A DNA stretch of 64,000 nt from Polynucleobacter wuianus (GTDB lineage Bacteria; Pseudomonadota; Gammaproteobacteria; Burkholderiales; Burkholderiaceae). Below are positions 43,668 to 51,867 of this stretch, one piece after another. How positions within the stretch are numbered: position 1 is the stretch's first letter; each line of letters begins with the position of its first letter. A program made the position numbers and the translations under genes. The notes beneath the pieces are model-generated. The model saw only the letters and a list, made by a program, of their open reading frames with translations, was not told where the DNA came from and ran no database searches. The DNA is taken from contig NZ_CP015922.1 of the NCBI RefSeq assembly GCF_001659725.1, positions 2,046,001 through 2,110,000 of the forward strand. The letters are read 5' to 3'.

Positions 43668-44258
43668 ATGACTAAATTAATTGTTGGCCTAGGAAATCCA
43701 GGCGATGAACATGAGGAAGATCGGCATAATGCTGGCTTCTGGTTTGTCGACGCTCTCGCAAAACAATTAAGCGCCCGCTTTGAATCAGAAAAACGTTTTC
43801 ATGGAAAAGTGGCGAAAGCAAAATGGGAAGGCGAGGATGTTTATCTTCTCAAGCCAAGCACTTATATGAATCTGAGCGGTCAAGCAGTTGGGGCGCTTTG
43901 TCGCTTTCACAAAATCACGCCTGAGAATATTTTGGTAGTGCAAGACGAACTAGATCTCAAGCCAGGAACTGCACGCCTCAAGCTCGGCGGGGGTACTGGT
44001 GGTCATAACGGTCTTAAAGATATCCAAGCGCACATCGGAACGCCGGAGTACTGGCGGCTACGACTGGGCATTGGACACCCAAGGGATCTCGCAGGCGATG
44101 GGCGCCCGATGGATGTGGCAGATTATGTTTTGCGCAGACCTCAGTTGGCCGAACAAAAGCTCATCAATGCCAGCATTGAAAATGGCCTTCAAATCTTGTC
44201 ACTCTTTTTAAAAGGCGATACCCAAACCGCCATGCAAGAGCTGCATTCCAAAGGTTAG
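43668..44258 (+). CDS. pth: Peptidyl-tRNA hydrolase
   Basis: Recycles peptidyl-tRNA dropped from ribosomes. 196 residues with the catalytic His20 in EEDRHNAGFW after GLGNPGDE, and the loops LLKPSTYMNLSG and GGGTGGHNGLKDI. It converges on the ferredoxin gene with 9 bases between stop codons. The rplY-pth order is standard. Confidence 0.97.
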   Translation: MTKLIVGLGNPGDEHEEDRHNAGFWFVDALAKQLSARFESEKRFHGKVAKAKWEGEDVYLLKPSTYMNLSGQAVGALCRFHKITPENILVVQDELDLKPGTARLKLGGGTGGHNGLKDIQAHIGTPEYWRLRLGIGHPRDLAGDGRPMDVADYVLRRPQLAEQKLINASIENGLQILSLFLKGDTQTAMQELHSKG

Positions 44259-44267
44259 ATTACTTAG

Positions 44268-44534
44268 CTAAGCCGAACTTGCCTTTCTAACAGCAGTTAA
44301 CAGCTTGAACTTGACCATCAACTGGTCTTGGGTTTCCGTATGATCGGGGTTAAATGGAATGCAATCCACCGGACATACCTGACGGCACTGGGGCGCATCA
44401 TAGTGACCTACACACTCAGTACATTTGCTGGGATCAATCTCATAAATTTCTAGCCCCATATAGATTGCATCATTGGGACATTCTGGCTCACACACATCGC
44501 AATTGATGCATTCGTCAGTAATCATTAAAGCCAT
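44268..44534 (-). CDS. 2[4Fe-4S] ferredoxin (YfhL-like)
   Basis: Small electron carrier, 88 residues. Two cysteine motifs: CINCDVCEPECPNDA (C-x2-C-x2-C-x3-C) and CTECVGHYDAPQCRQVCPVDC with the extended C-x2-C-x8-C-x3-C loop typical of the YfhL/FdxA-like Alv-type ferredoxins. It is the last gene of the M16-M16-rsmD-coaD-fdx minus-strand run, 15 bases after coaD. Redox partner unknown. Confidence 0.93.
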   Translation of the reverse strand: MALMITDECINCDVCEPECPNDAIYMGLEIYEIDPSKCTECVGHYDAPQCRQVCPVDCIPFNPDHTETQDQLMVKFKLLTAVRKASSA

Positions 44535-44549
44535 ATTTACTCGGTGGCC

Positions 44550-45041
44550 TTACTTAGAATTTTGATTGGCGATCTTCTTCACAAGCCATTTTTCTACTGA
44601 CGGGAAAACGAACTTACTAACATCGCCACCCATCGATGCAATCTCGCGTACAAAGGTACCAGAGATAAATTGATATTGATCAGATGGGGTTAAAAATAAA
44701 GTTTCTACATCAGGCAAAAGATAACGATTCATGCCTGCCATCTGGAACTCATATTCAAAGTCTGATACCGCACGTAAGCCACGAACAATAACGCGCGCAT
44801 TGTGCTCACGAGCAAAATCTTTTAATAAGCCATCAAAGCCGACAACCTTTACATTGGAATAGTGTCCTAAAACTTCTCTAGCAATCGCAATGCGCTCTTC
44901 TAATGAGAAGAAAGGATGCTTGCTTCGACTGGATGCAACACCAACAATGAGCTCGTCAAAAATGCTAGATGCACGACGAACTAAATCCTCGTGACCACGA
45001 GTAAAAGGATCAAATGTTCCTGGATATACAGCGACAGTCAT
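44550..45041 (-). CDS. coaD: Phosphopantetheine adenylyltransferase
   Basis: Penultimate step of CoA synthesis. 163 residues with the nucleotidyl-transferase T/HxGH motif in YPGTFDPFTRGHEDL (His17), VVRGLRAVSDFEYEFQMA and the ISGTFVREIA ending of the active site. In the operon between rsmD (36 bases) and the ferredoxin gene. Confidence 0.97.
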   Translation of the reverse strand: MTVAVYPGTFDPFTRGHEDLVRRASSIFDELIVGVASSRSKHPFFSLEERIAIAREVLGHYSNVKVVGFDGLLKDFAREHNARVIVRGLRAVSDFEYEFQMAGMNRYLLPDVETLFLTPSDQYQFISGTFVREIASMGGDVSKFVFPSVEKWLVKKIANQNSK

Positions 45042-45077
45042 AACTCTCCTAAGGCTTTATCAGCTACAGGCAAGAGT

Positions 45078-45650
45078 TTAGCCTCTTCCACCGCGAAATA
45101 GACAAGCTTTTACCTGTCCAGCCTCTAAGTATTTTCCACAATGCCAGTCTGGCAATAGGACTTCTACCTCTTCGCGAGAGCGATTTGTGGGGAATTCCAC
45201 ATAAATGCCGCCACCGCCAGAATCATCACAAATTCTGCCTGCCTCGATCACTGCTCTATTAAACAGGACATTGTCTGCAAATGGAGGATCAATAAAAATG
45301 AGATTACTGGAGCGATCTGCTTGCTGCTTTAAAAATTCAAGACTATCTCGCTGCAAAATCTCTACTTTCCCTAAAGCAGGGGAAGATTGCAATAGGCCAA
45401 AATTAGCAACTAAATTTGCACAAGCCTTTTTATCTTTCTCAAGAAGCACAACGAGATCTGCACCACGTGACGCTGCCTCAAAACCAAGAGCACCCGTGCC
45501 AGCAAATAAATCTAAACAGCGCAAACCCGTTAAGTCTTGACCAAGCCAATTAAACAGCGTTTCCCGAATGCGATCAGTCGTTGGGCGCAGACCAGGTAAA
45601 TCCAAAACAGTTAACAAACGACTTCTCCAGGTGCCGCCAATAATGCGCAC
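45078..45650 (-). CDS. rsmD: 16S rRNA (guanine(966)-N2)-methyltransferase
   Basis: Methylates G966 of 16S rRNA. 190 residues, starting at a GTG, and beginning RIIGGTWRSRLL as the family does. SAM site LDLFAGTGALGFEAASRGA and the catalytic NLIFIDPPF motif. It lies 34 bases after the second M16 gene and 36 bases before coaD. Confidence 0.95.
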   Translation of the reverse strand: MRIIGGTWRSRLLTVLDLPGLRPTTDRIRETLFNWLGQDLTGLRCLDLFAGTGALGFEAASRGADLVVLLEKDKKACANLVANFGLLQSSPALGKVEILQRDSLEFLKQQADRSSNLIFIDPPFADNVLFNRAVIEAGRICDDSGGGGIYVEFPTNRSREEVEVLLPDWHCGKYLEAGQVKACLFRGGRG

Positions 45651-45684
45651 TTTTTTTGGCGGCTCTGCCCTCAGAGATTTTGGT

Positions 45685-47025
45685 TTATTTATTTTGAGCC
45701 CCCAGCACTACGATCTTCATACGATCCATTGCAAGATATTTTTGGAATGCGGCACTTACTTGCTCCAAGGTAACTGCCTCTACCTGCTTAGTCCACACGT
45801 CCATTGTATCTAGAGGTAAATCATTCCAAACGATCGATGAAACGTTATCTAAGAGCTTGCGATTGTTATCAATGCGCAATGGATAGCCATTAATCAAATT
45901 TGCTTTTGCCGCCGCAAGCTCACTAAGCGTTGGACCATCGGCAATAAATTTTCCAATCGTATCGCTCATCACCCCAAGTGCTACGGAGCCCTGATCACTC
46001 TTAGTTTGTAAGCCAGCTTGAAAAATACCATTGTCTTTGCCTGGAGCGAAATAGCTAAACACGCTATAGGCAAGCCCCCGTTTCTCACGCACCTCACCCA
46101 TGAGGCGCGATACAAACCCACCACCACCCAAAATATAGTTGCCCACAAGTAAGGGGAAGTAATCAGGATTGTTGCGGGCTACCGCCGTCATACCCATAGC
46201 GATATGCGCCTGTTGAGAATCAAATGGAATCTGCACTTCGCGCTGAGACAAAGGCTCTACAGGTGAACGCTTTAATTCTGGCAATGGTGCAATTACAGGC
46301 CCTGATTGTGGAATTCTTTTTAATAAGTTTTGCACTATTTCATTTGCTTGTATCGAATCTACGTCACCCACAATGCTGACGATCATCCGATCACTACGAT
46401 AGAACTGCTTGTGAAACTGCTGCAAATCATTGGTAGTAATTGCGCCAACGGATTTCACTGATGGAGTATTAGCTAGGGGATAGGCGCCATAGACCATTTT
46501 TTTAAAACGACGTTCCAACACATACTCAGGCTTTGTTTCCGCCTCAAGCAAGCTAGTAATGGTTCTTTGCTTTTCTCTTGCAAGGATATTGGCATCGTAG
46601 GTTGGGGCGCTCAACATCGCTGCCGCCAATTGCACTGCCCTGTCCCTTAAATCTCTCCTGCTTAGACTACGAATGCGCAAGATGGCACGCTCACCACTCA
46701 CCGATAAACCAATATTCGCGCCCAAGTCAGCAATTTCATCAGCAATTTGAGCTTCATTTAATAAACCCTTATCACTACGAACCCCATAATTCATGAGGCC
46801 TGCAGTCATATCAGCTAAGCCACTTTTGTGCACAGGATCATAGCGATCACCAGCATCAATACTGACTTCAATATCGACCATCGGTAGGGCTTTAGTTTGC
46901 ACTAAATAGGCTTTGGCACCTTTAAAAGCATCAAGTTTTTCGATCGGCAATATGGCATTTGCACTTGTAACCACACCAAATGCCAAAAGAGAAATGGCAA
47001 CACAATGATTGAAAGCCCTGATCAT
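45685..47025 (-). CDS. M16 family peptidase-like protein, zinc motif lost
   Basis: 446 residues with a signal peptide ending about VTSANA, then an M16 fold (AYLVQTKALPMVDIEVSIDAGD, YILGGGGFVSRLMGEVREKRGLAYSVFS). The place of the HxxEH zinc motif reads GLADMTAGLMNYG, so it should be non-catalytic, like the alpha subunit of two-subunit M16B peptidases. The C-terminal R/Y substrate motif is kept. Its start overlaps the stop of the partner gene as ATGA. The pair probably forms a periplasmic heterodimer; the substrate is unknown. Confidence 0.92.
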   Translation of the reverse strand: MIRAFNHCVAISLLAFGVVTSANAILPIEKLDAFKGAKAYLVQTKALPMVDIEVSIDAGDRYDPVHKSGLADMTAGLMNYGVRSDKGLLNEAQIADEIADLGANIGLSVSGERAILRIRSLSRRDLRDRAVQLAAAMLSAPTYDANILAREKQRTITSLLEAETKPEYVLERRFKKMVYGAYPLANTPSVKSVGAITTNDLQQFHKQFYRSDRMIVSIVGDVDSIQANEIVQNLLKRIPQSGPVIAPLPELKRSPVEPLSQREVQIPFDSQQAHIAMGMTAVARNNPDYFPLLVGNYILGGGGFVSRLMGEVREKRGLAYSVFSYFAPGKDNGIFQAGLQTKSDQGSVALGVMSDTIGKFIADGPTLSELAAAKANLINGYPLRIDNNRKLLDNVSSIVWNDLPLDTMDVWTKQVEAVTLEQVSAAFQKYLAMDRMKIVVLGAQNK

Positions 47026-48386
47026 TTGCTCTCCTGACTAACTGACTTTCGAGCTTGAGGATCCAATACTGCAATTGTCAAACCTTCATCCACTAAATAT
47101 TTTTTGGCAACAGCCTGAACCTGCTCTGGAGTAATGGTTTGCATTTTCTCCAACATGTAGTCTATGTCTTTCCAAGAGAATCCAGCCATCTCGGTGCTCC
47201 CAATTTCCATCGCTTGGCCAAAAATAGAATCTCGCTTATAGATTTGCTCAGAGAGAATGTGAACCTTAATGCGCTTGAGCTCTGACTCCAACACACCTTT
47301 TTGCTTGATTTCTTCAATAGCTTTACGAATGCTCGCTTGTGCTTGTGCGACCGTTTTTCCTTTAGCCATCGTGGCGCTAATTAGGAACAACTCCGGACCA
47401 CGAGATACCATGTCATAGCCAACCCCCACATCGTTCACAACTTTTTCTTGCTTGACAAGTGAGCGATTCAAGCGAGCATTGTCATAACCATCAAGTACCG
47501 CTGTTAGAAGTTCTAACGCATAAGGCTCGGGATTGTCTAACTTGCCAGATTCAAGGGGCGGAGCTTTCCAGGCCATCGTGAATTGAGCGCTGTCTGCAGG
47601 CGCCTTCACTTGAACTTGCTTAACACCCTTCTGTGGTGGCTCAACTTGTGGCTTACGTACTGGTAATTCTTGCGCACCAATAGCGCCATAATATTTTTCT
47701 ACTGTAGCCAATGCCTGTTTTGTATCTACATCCCCAGCAATCACTACTGTTGTATTGTTTGGCTTATACCAAGTGCGATACCATTCCCTCGCATCAGACG
47801 CCGTCATATTTTGCAAATCATTCATCCATCCCACGACTGGATGACGATAGGGAGAGCTCATATATGCAGTTGCCATAAGTGACTCATTAAGCAGACTGCT
47901 AGGGTTATCTTCTGTGCGTAGGCGACGCTCCTCCATAACCACCTGGATTTCTTTTAGGAACCCTGCATCATCAAAATTCAAATTAGACATGCGATCCGCT
48001 TCAAGCTTAATCACTTCATCTAGCTTAGACTTCTCCACCTGCTGAAAGTAAGCTGTGTAATCACGCGAAGTAAATGCATTCTCACGGCCACCAACAGCGG
48101 CCACCAAACGAGAAAACTCTCCTGCTTTGACCTTGTCAGTCCCCTTAAACATCATGTGCTCAAGGACATGGGCAACACCTGTCTTGCCATTGACCTCATC
48201 CATAGAGCCTGCGCGGTACCAGACCATATGAGCTACAGTTGGAGCACGATGATCTTCCCGCACAATGAGCTTGAGGCCATTGCTTAGCTGAAATTCATGG
48301 GTATCGTCCTGATCTTTGCCTGTCGCCCAAGATAATTGGGTTAACAGCATAAATAAGAAGGTAATTCGGAGTAAATTCGAAAGCAT
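47022..48386 (-). CDS. M16 family zinc peptidase, catalytic subunit
   Basis: 454 residues with a signal peptide ending near QLSWA, and the inverted zinc motif HVLEHMMFKG (H-x2-E-H) in GVAHVLEHMMF, with the downstream Glu in EADRMSNL. It is the active partner of the following M16 gene (ATGA overlap). Together they resemble the heterodimeric M16B peptidases. Usual substrates are short peptides, but none is assigned here. First gene of the M16-M16-rsmD-coaD-fdx run, divergent from ftsY. Confidence 0.93.
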   Translation of the reverse strand: MLSNLLRITFLFMLLTQLSWATGKDQDDTHEFQLSNGLKLIVREDHRAPTVAHMVWYRAGSMDEVNGKTGVAHVLEHMMFKGTDKVKAGEFSRLVAAVGGRENAFTSRDYTAYFQQVEKSKLDEVIKLEADRMSNLNFDDAGFLKEIQVVMEERRLRTEDNPSSLLNESLMATAYMSSPYRHPVVGWMNDLQNMTASDAREWYRTWYKPNNTTVVIAGDVDTKQALATVEKYYGAIGAQELPVRKPQVEPPQKGVKQVQVKAPADSAQFTMAWKAPPLESGKLDNPEPYALELLTAVLDGYDNARLNRSLVKQEKVVNDVGVGYDMVSRGPELFLISATMAKGKTVAQAQASIRKAIEEIKQKGVLESELKRIKVHILSEQIYKRDSIFGQAMEIGSTEMAGFSWKDIDYMLEKMQTITPEQVQAVAKKYLVDEGLTIAVLDPQARKSVSQESK

Positions 48387-48449
48387 CTGCTAAATCACCA
48401 TATCCCAAGAATTAAATTGATAAGATGCAAGGATTAAATTGTATCGATT

Positions 48450-49340
48450 ATGTTCGGCTTACGTAAAACCCTCGGATCTCTATTTAAATCAAGTAAGACT
48501 GATGAAGCTTGGTTTAATACCTTAGAAGAATCACTTATTCAAAGTGATGTGGGATTACCCACGGCCGAGCAATTAATCAGCAAACTACGAAAAGCAGCAA
48601 AATCTGAAAAAGCCTCTAGTCCTGAAGAGTTACAAGCACTCCTGATTCAAGAGGTTGGCGCTTTATTGCAGGCATTAGAGCCGTCGCTAAACCCTTTATT
48701 TACAAGCCAAAACGATACTATTCCCGAAGTTTGGTTAGTCGTTGGCGTCAATGGCGCAGGCAAAACCACCACGATTGGTAAGCTTTGTAGACTTTTTCAA
48801 TCCCAAGGCAAATCAGTACTTCTTGCAGCAGGTGACACCTTTAGGGCTGCAGCGCGTAACCAGTTACAAGAATGGGGTGGACGCAACCAAGTTGATGTCA
48901 TTACTCAAGAAGGTGGTGATGCAGCAGCAGTAGCGCACGATGCAATCCATTCAGCAATCTCTCGCAAAAGCGATATTCTGATCATTGATACCGCTGGTCG
49001 TCTTGCCACCCAAGATCATTTAATGGAAGAATTGAAGAAAGTGAAGCGCGTCATCGGCAAAGCCCTTCCTGGCGCTCCTCACCACACTCTATTGGTTTTG
49101 GATGGTAATACTGGCCAGAATGGATTGAGCCAAGTAAAGGCCTTTCATGCGGCTCTGGGGCTTACTGGAATCATTGTTACCAAACTTGATGGTACTGCTA
49201 AAGGCGGTGTTATCTGCGCTCTAGCCCACACCCTCAAAGAAGGCCCCAAACCGGCTGTTTTAGCTCTGGGTAAGGGCGAGGGAATAGACGATTTAGCCCC
49301 TTTCACAGCGGGGCAATACTCTTCCGAATTATTCAATTAA
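48450..49340 (+). CDS. ftsY: Signal recognition particle receptor FtsY (short form)
   Basis: Docks SRP-ribosome complexes at the inner membrane. 296 residues: N domain (about 1-85), then the G domain with G1 GVNGAGKTTTIGKL, DTFRAAARNQL, DTAGRLATQ, TKLDGTAKGG and closing GLGEG-like ALGKGEGIDDL. The acidic N-terminal A domain of E. coli FtsY is absent, as in many other bacteria; MFGLRKTLGSLFKSS could be the amphipathic membrane helix. Divergent from the M16 genes with 63 bases between. Confidence 0.95.
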   Translation: MFGLRKTLGSLFKSSKTDEAWFNTLEESLIQSDVGLPTAEQLISKLRKAAKSEKASSPEELQALLIQEVGALLQALEPSLNPLFTSQNDTIPEVWLVVGVNGAGKTTTIGKLCRLFQSQGKSVLLAAGDTFRAAARNQLQEWGGRNQVDVITQEGGDAAAVAHDAIHSAISRKSDILIIDTAGRLATQDHLMEELKKVKRVIGKALPGAPHHTLLVLDGNTGQNGLSQVKAFHAALGLTGIIVTKLDGTAKGGVICALAHTLKEGPKPAVLALGKGEGIDDLAPFTAGQYSSELFN

Positions 49341-49368
49341 TTCAATAAGTTACAGATGTAATAAACCA

Positions 49369-49395
49369 TTAGCACTCTCTTGACAGGAGTGCTAA
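49369..49395. promoter_or_regulatory. CIRCE element (HrcA operator) upstream of rpoH
   Basis: TTAGCACTC, nine bases, GAGTGCTAA: an exact match to the known CIRCE consensus (TTAGCACTC-N9-GAGTGCTAA). It overlaps a TTGACA box at 49380-49385 and lies 35 bases before the rpoH ATG. HrcA bound here would block transcription of rpoH. hrcA itself is not in the window. Confidence 0.92.
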
Positions 49396-49408
49396 AATAA
49401 TAATCTAT
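49380..49408 (+). promoter_or_regulatory. Promoter of rpoH overlapping CIRCE
   Basis: A consensus -35, TTGACA at 49380-49385, is followed by weak -10 candidates TAATCT (15-base spacer) or ATCTAT at 49403-49408 (17-base spacer). The -35 lies inside the spacer and right arm of the CIRCE element, which fits repression by HrcA. The -10 is uncertain. Confidence 0.55.
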
Positions 49409-49430
49409 TAACACCTCATATTTATAAAAA

Positions 49431-50360
49431 ATGGTTCAAAAGAAATCTGACAAACCGAATTTGCAAAGGCTATCTGTAGCGCAGGCTGCAGCGGCGTCCG
49501 CTTTTCCGATGCTGCCATCCCTTGGGGTTGGCACTCTCGAGTCGTATATTGCATACGTTAATCGCGTACCGATGCTTAGCGCTGCAGAAGAGTTGCATCT
49601 GGCGCAAGAATTTCGTCGCACTGAAAACGTTGAGGCCGCTAAAACTTTAGTGCTTTCACATTTGCGCCTCGTTGTTTCTGTTGCACGTCAGTATCTTGGC
49701 TATGGCATTCCACATGCAGACTTAATTCAAGAAGGCAATATCGGCTTGATGAAAGCGGTCAAACGTTATGACCCAAGCAACGGTGCACGCTTAGTCTCTT
49801 ATGCAATCCATTGGATCAAAGCCGAAATTCATGAGTACATTCTCAAGAATTGGCGCTTAGTCAAAATGGCGACTACTAAAGCACAGCGTAAACTGTTCTT
49901 TAACTTACGCAGCAACAAACCTACTTTGAGCGCACTCACTCCAGGTGAGGTAGACGCTTTAGCAAAAGCACTTGATGTAAAAGGTTCCGACGTTAAAGAA
50001 ATGGAAATGCGTCTTGCTGGTGGTGACGTTGCGCTTGAGGCCGATGATAGCGATGAAGAGGCTGCTTATGCGCCTATTCAATGGCTTGCTGACAACAGCC
50101 AAGAGCCAACTGAGCGTATCGCCCATGCAGAAGCTGACGCATTACAGGGTCCTAAATTAGATCAAGCTTTGATGGCTTTAGACGAGCGCAGTCGTAATAT
50201 TGTGCAATCCCGCTGGTTAGCAATGGATGCTGATGGCAACGGCACCAAGACCCTGCATGATCTTGCAGCTGAGTATGGCATCTCTGCAGAGCGTGTTCGC
50301 CAAATTGAAACAGCCGCCCTCAAAAAGATGCGCGGCATGTTGCAGGCTGAAGCAGCTTAG
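49431..50360 (+). CDS. rpoH: RNA polymerase sigma factor RpoH (sigma-32)
   Basis: Heat-shock sigma factor. 309 residues. Region 2 reads YGIPHADLIQEGNIGLMKAVKRYDP, with SYAIHWIKAEIHEYILKNWR. The RpoH box is AQRKLFFNLR, which separates it from RpoD and RpoS. Region 4 has ISAERVRQIE. It follows a perfect CIRCE element, so HrcA repression joins the usual post-translational control. No strong Shine-Dalgarno is visible (TATAAAAAATG). Confidence 0.97.
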   Translation: MVQKKSDKPNLQRLSVAQAAAASAFPMLPSLGVGTLESYIAYVNRVPMLSAAEELHLAQEFRRTENVEAAKTLVLSHLRLVVSVARQYLGYGIPHADLIQEGNIGLMKAVKRYDPSNGARLVSYAIHWIKAEIHEYILKNWRLVKMATTKAQRKLFFNLRSNKPTLSALTPGEVDALAKALDVKGSDVKEMEMRLAGGDVALEADDSDEEAAYAPIQWLADNSQEPTERIAHAEADALQGPKLDQALMALDERSRNIVQSRWLAMDADGNGTKTLHDLAAEYGISAERVRQIETAALKKMRGMLQAEAA

Positions 50361-50381
50361 AGCCGCTTCAGCTCCATTCTC

Positions 50382-50972
50382 TTACTTTAAAAGTTCTTTC
50401 AAGTCATGCGCCAAGGTCTCTGGACCTTGAGCGTGCTTGATGTACAAACGCAGTCGCCCTTCAGGATCAAATGCGTAACTACCGGCAGTGTGGTCCATGG
50501 TGTAAGAACCTGGGCTAGTGCCTGGTACTTTCTTGTAATAAATCTTGAAGTCTTTGCTGACTTTTTCTAGCGCAGCTTCATCTGCAGGGCGTAATCCTAG
50601 GAAGCGTGAATCAAAAGACGGAACATACTGCTTCAAAATTGCTGCAGTATCACGATCAGGATCAACCGTTACAAATAGTACCTGTACTTTATCGGAGTGC
50701 GGACCCAATAAGGTCATGACCTGCTGCATCTCTGTCAAAGTAGTCGGGCAAATATCAGGGCACTGGGTATACCCAAAGAACATCACCACCACTTTGCCCT
50801 TAAAGTCGGCAAGCGTTCTCACCTTGCCATCCGGATCTAGCAAGCTAAAGTCTTTGCCAAATGCTGTGCTGCCAGTGATATCGATATTTTTAAACTCAGG
50901 CTTTGGGCTGCATGCGGCCAACAACAAAATAAAGAGTGCGATAGAGATCTTGCGCAATAAATTGATATTCAT
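50382..50972 (-). CDS. SCO1/SenC copper chaperone for cytochrome oxidase
   Basis: Lipid-anchored thioredoxin-fold protein that helps form the CuA site of cytochrome c oxidase. 196 residues with a lipobox LAAC at Cys21, then the copper pair Cys71-x3-Cys75 (TQCPDICPTT) and ligand His161 in DHTAGSYAF. It is the last gene of the cta cluster, directly after ctaB (1 base), and faces rpoH with 21 bases between stop codons. Confidence 0.94.
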   Translation of the reverse strand: MNINLLRKISIALFILLLAACSPKPEFKNIDITGSTAFGKDFSLLDPDGKVRTLADFKGKVVVMFFGYTQCPDICPTTLTEMQQVMTLLGPHSDKVQVLFVTVDPDRDTAAILKQYVPSFDSRFLGLRPADEAALEKVSKDFKIYYKKVPGTSPGSYTMDHTAGSYAFDPEGRLRLYIKHAQGPETLAHDLKELLK

Positions 50973-50973
50973 T

Positions 50974-51867
50974 TCAAAGGAAGTAGTGATCTATTAGCAA
51001 GGCTGCAAACAGCAAAGACAAATAGGTAATTGAAAAGCGAAAGGTCTTTTTAGCCAATGCATCGCTATAAGAAATAAACAATGCAGTCACATAAGCCAAG
51101 AACATCAAGCCCAGAATAATTGCGGAAATCAAATACACCATGCCACTCATGCCATAAATGTAGGGCAGCAAGGTTGCGGCAATCAAAATCAAGGTATAGA
51201 GCACAATATTGAGCAAGGTAAAACGCTCACCATGAGTCACTGGAAGCATTGGCAACCCGGACTGCACATAATCATCGCGACGATATAAAGCTAAGGCCCA
51301 AAAATGCGGCGGCGTCCATACAAAAATGATGAGGACTAGTAGCCATGCTTCTGCTGAAAGCGTATTCGTTACCGCTGCCCAACCTAGTGCGGGCGGCATC
51401 GCGCCGGATAAGCCGCCGATCACAATATTCTGCGGGGTAGCGGGCTTCAGTAACCAAGTGTAGATGACTGCATACCCTACAAAGGTAGCTAATGTCAGCC
51501 ACATCGTTAAAGGGTTGCAAAAGTTCCACAAGATGATCATTCCCAAAGAACCAAGAATGATCGAAAAAACAATAATATGAAAAGGCGTCACTTCACCAGT
51601 TGCCGATGGACGCCAGGATGTGCGTTTCATCTTGGCATCCACTGCCTGCTCAATTAAACAGTTCACAGCAAATGCCGCGCCTGCTAAAAGCCATATCCCA
51701 ATAATGCCGCCAAAGAGAACTGGGTATGGAACCATGCCTGGTGTAGCCAAGAACATACCAATGACTGCACAAAAGACTGCGAGCTGAGTCACTCTAGGTT
51801 TTGTTAGAACCCAGTACTGACGCCAACGTGGCATCGCCACTGTTGTAGATGTTTGAGGTGTATTCAT
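50974..51867 (-). CDS. ctaB: Haem O synthase (protohaem IX farnesyltransferase)
   Basis: Inner-membrane prenyltransferase that makes haem O from haem B. 297 residues from the ATG at 51867, overlapping ctaA as ATGA; the frame is open further upstream inside ctaA but the conserved protein begins at WRQYWVLTKPRVTQLAVF. The DxxxD-type motif appears in NCLIEQAVDAKMKRT and the second as DAxxK-like, with about 8-9 membrane segments. It works before ctaA in haem A synthesis. Confidence 0.95.
   Translation of the reverse strand: MNTPQTSTTVAMPRWRQYWVLTKPRVTQLAVFCAVIGMFLATPGMVPYPVLFGGIIGIWLLAGAAFAVNCLIEQAVDAKMKRTSWRPSATGEVTPFHIIVFSIILGSLGMIILWNFCNPLTMWLTLATFVGYAVIYTWLLKPATPQNIVIGGLSGAMPPALGWAAVTNTLSAEAWLLVLIIFVWTPPHFWALALYRRDDYVQSGLPMLPVTHGERFTLLNIVLYTLILIAATLLPYIYGMSGMVYLISAIILGLMFLAYVTALFISYSDALAKKTFRFSITYLSLLFAALLIDHYFL

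Noticed and set aside
50545..50997. 150-residue plus-strand frame opposite the SCO1 gene
   Set aside because: It is antisense to a clearly conserved lipoprotein gene, has no recognisable motif, and ends in ctaB's 3' region; a shadow frame.
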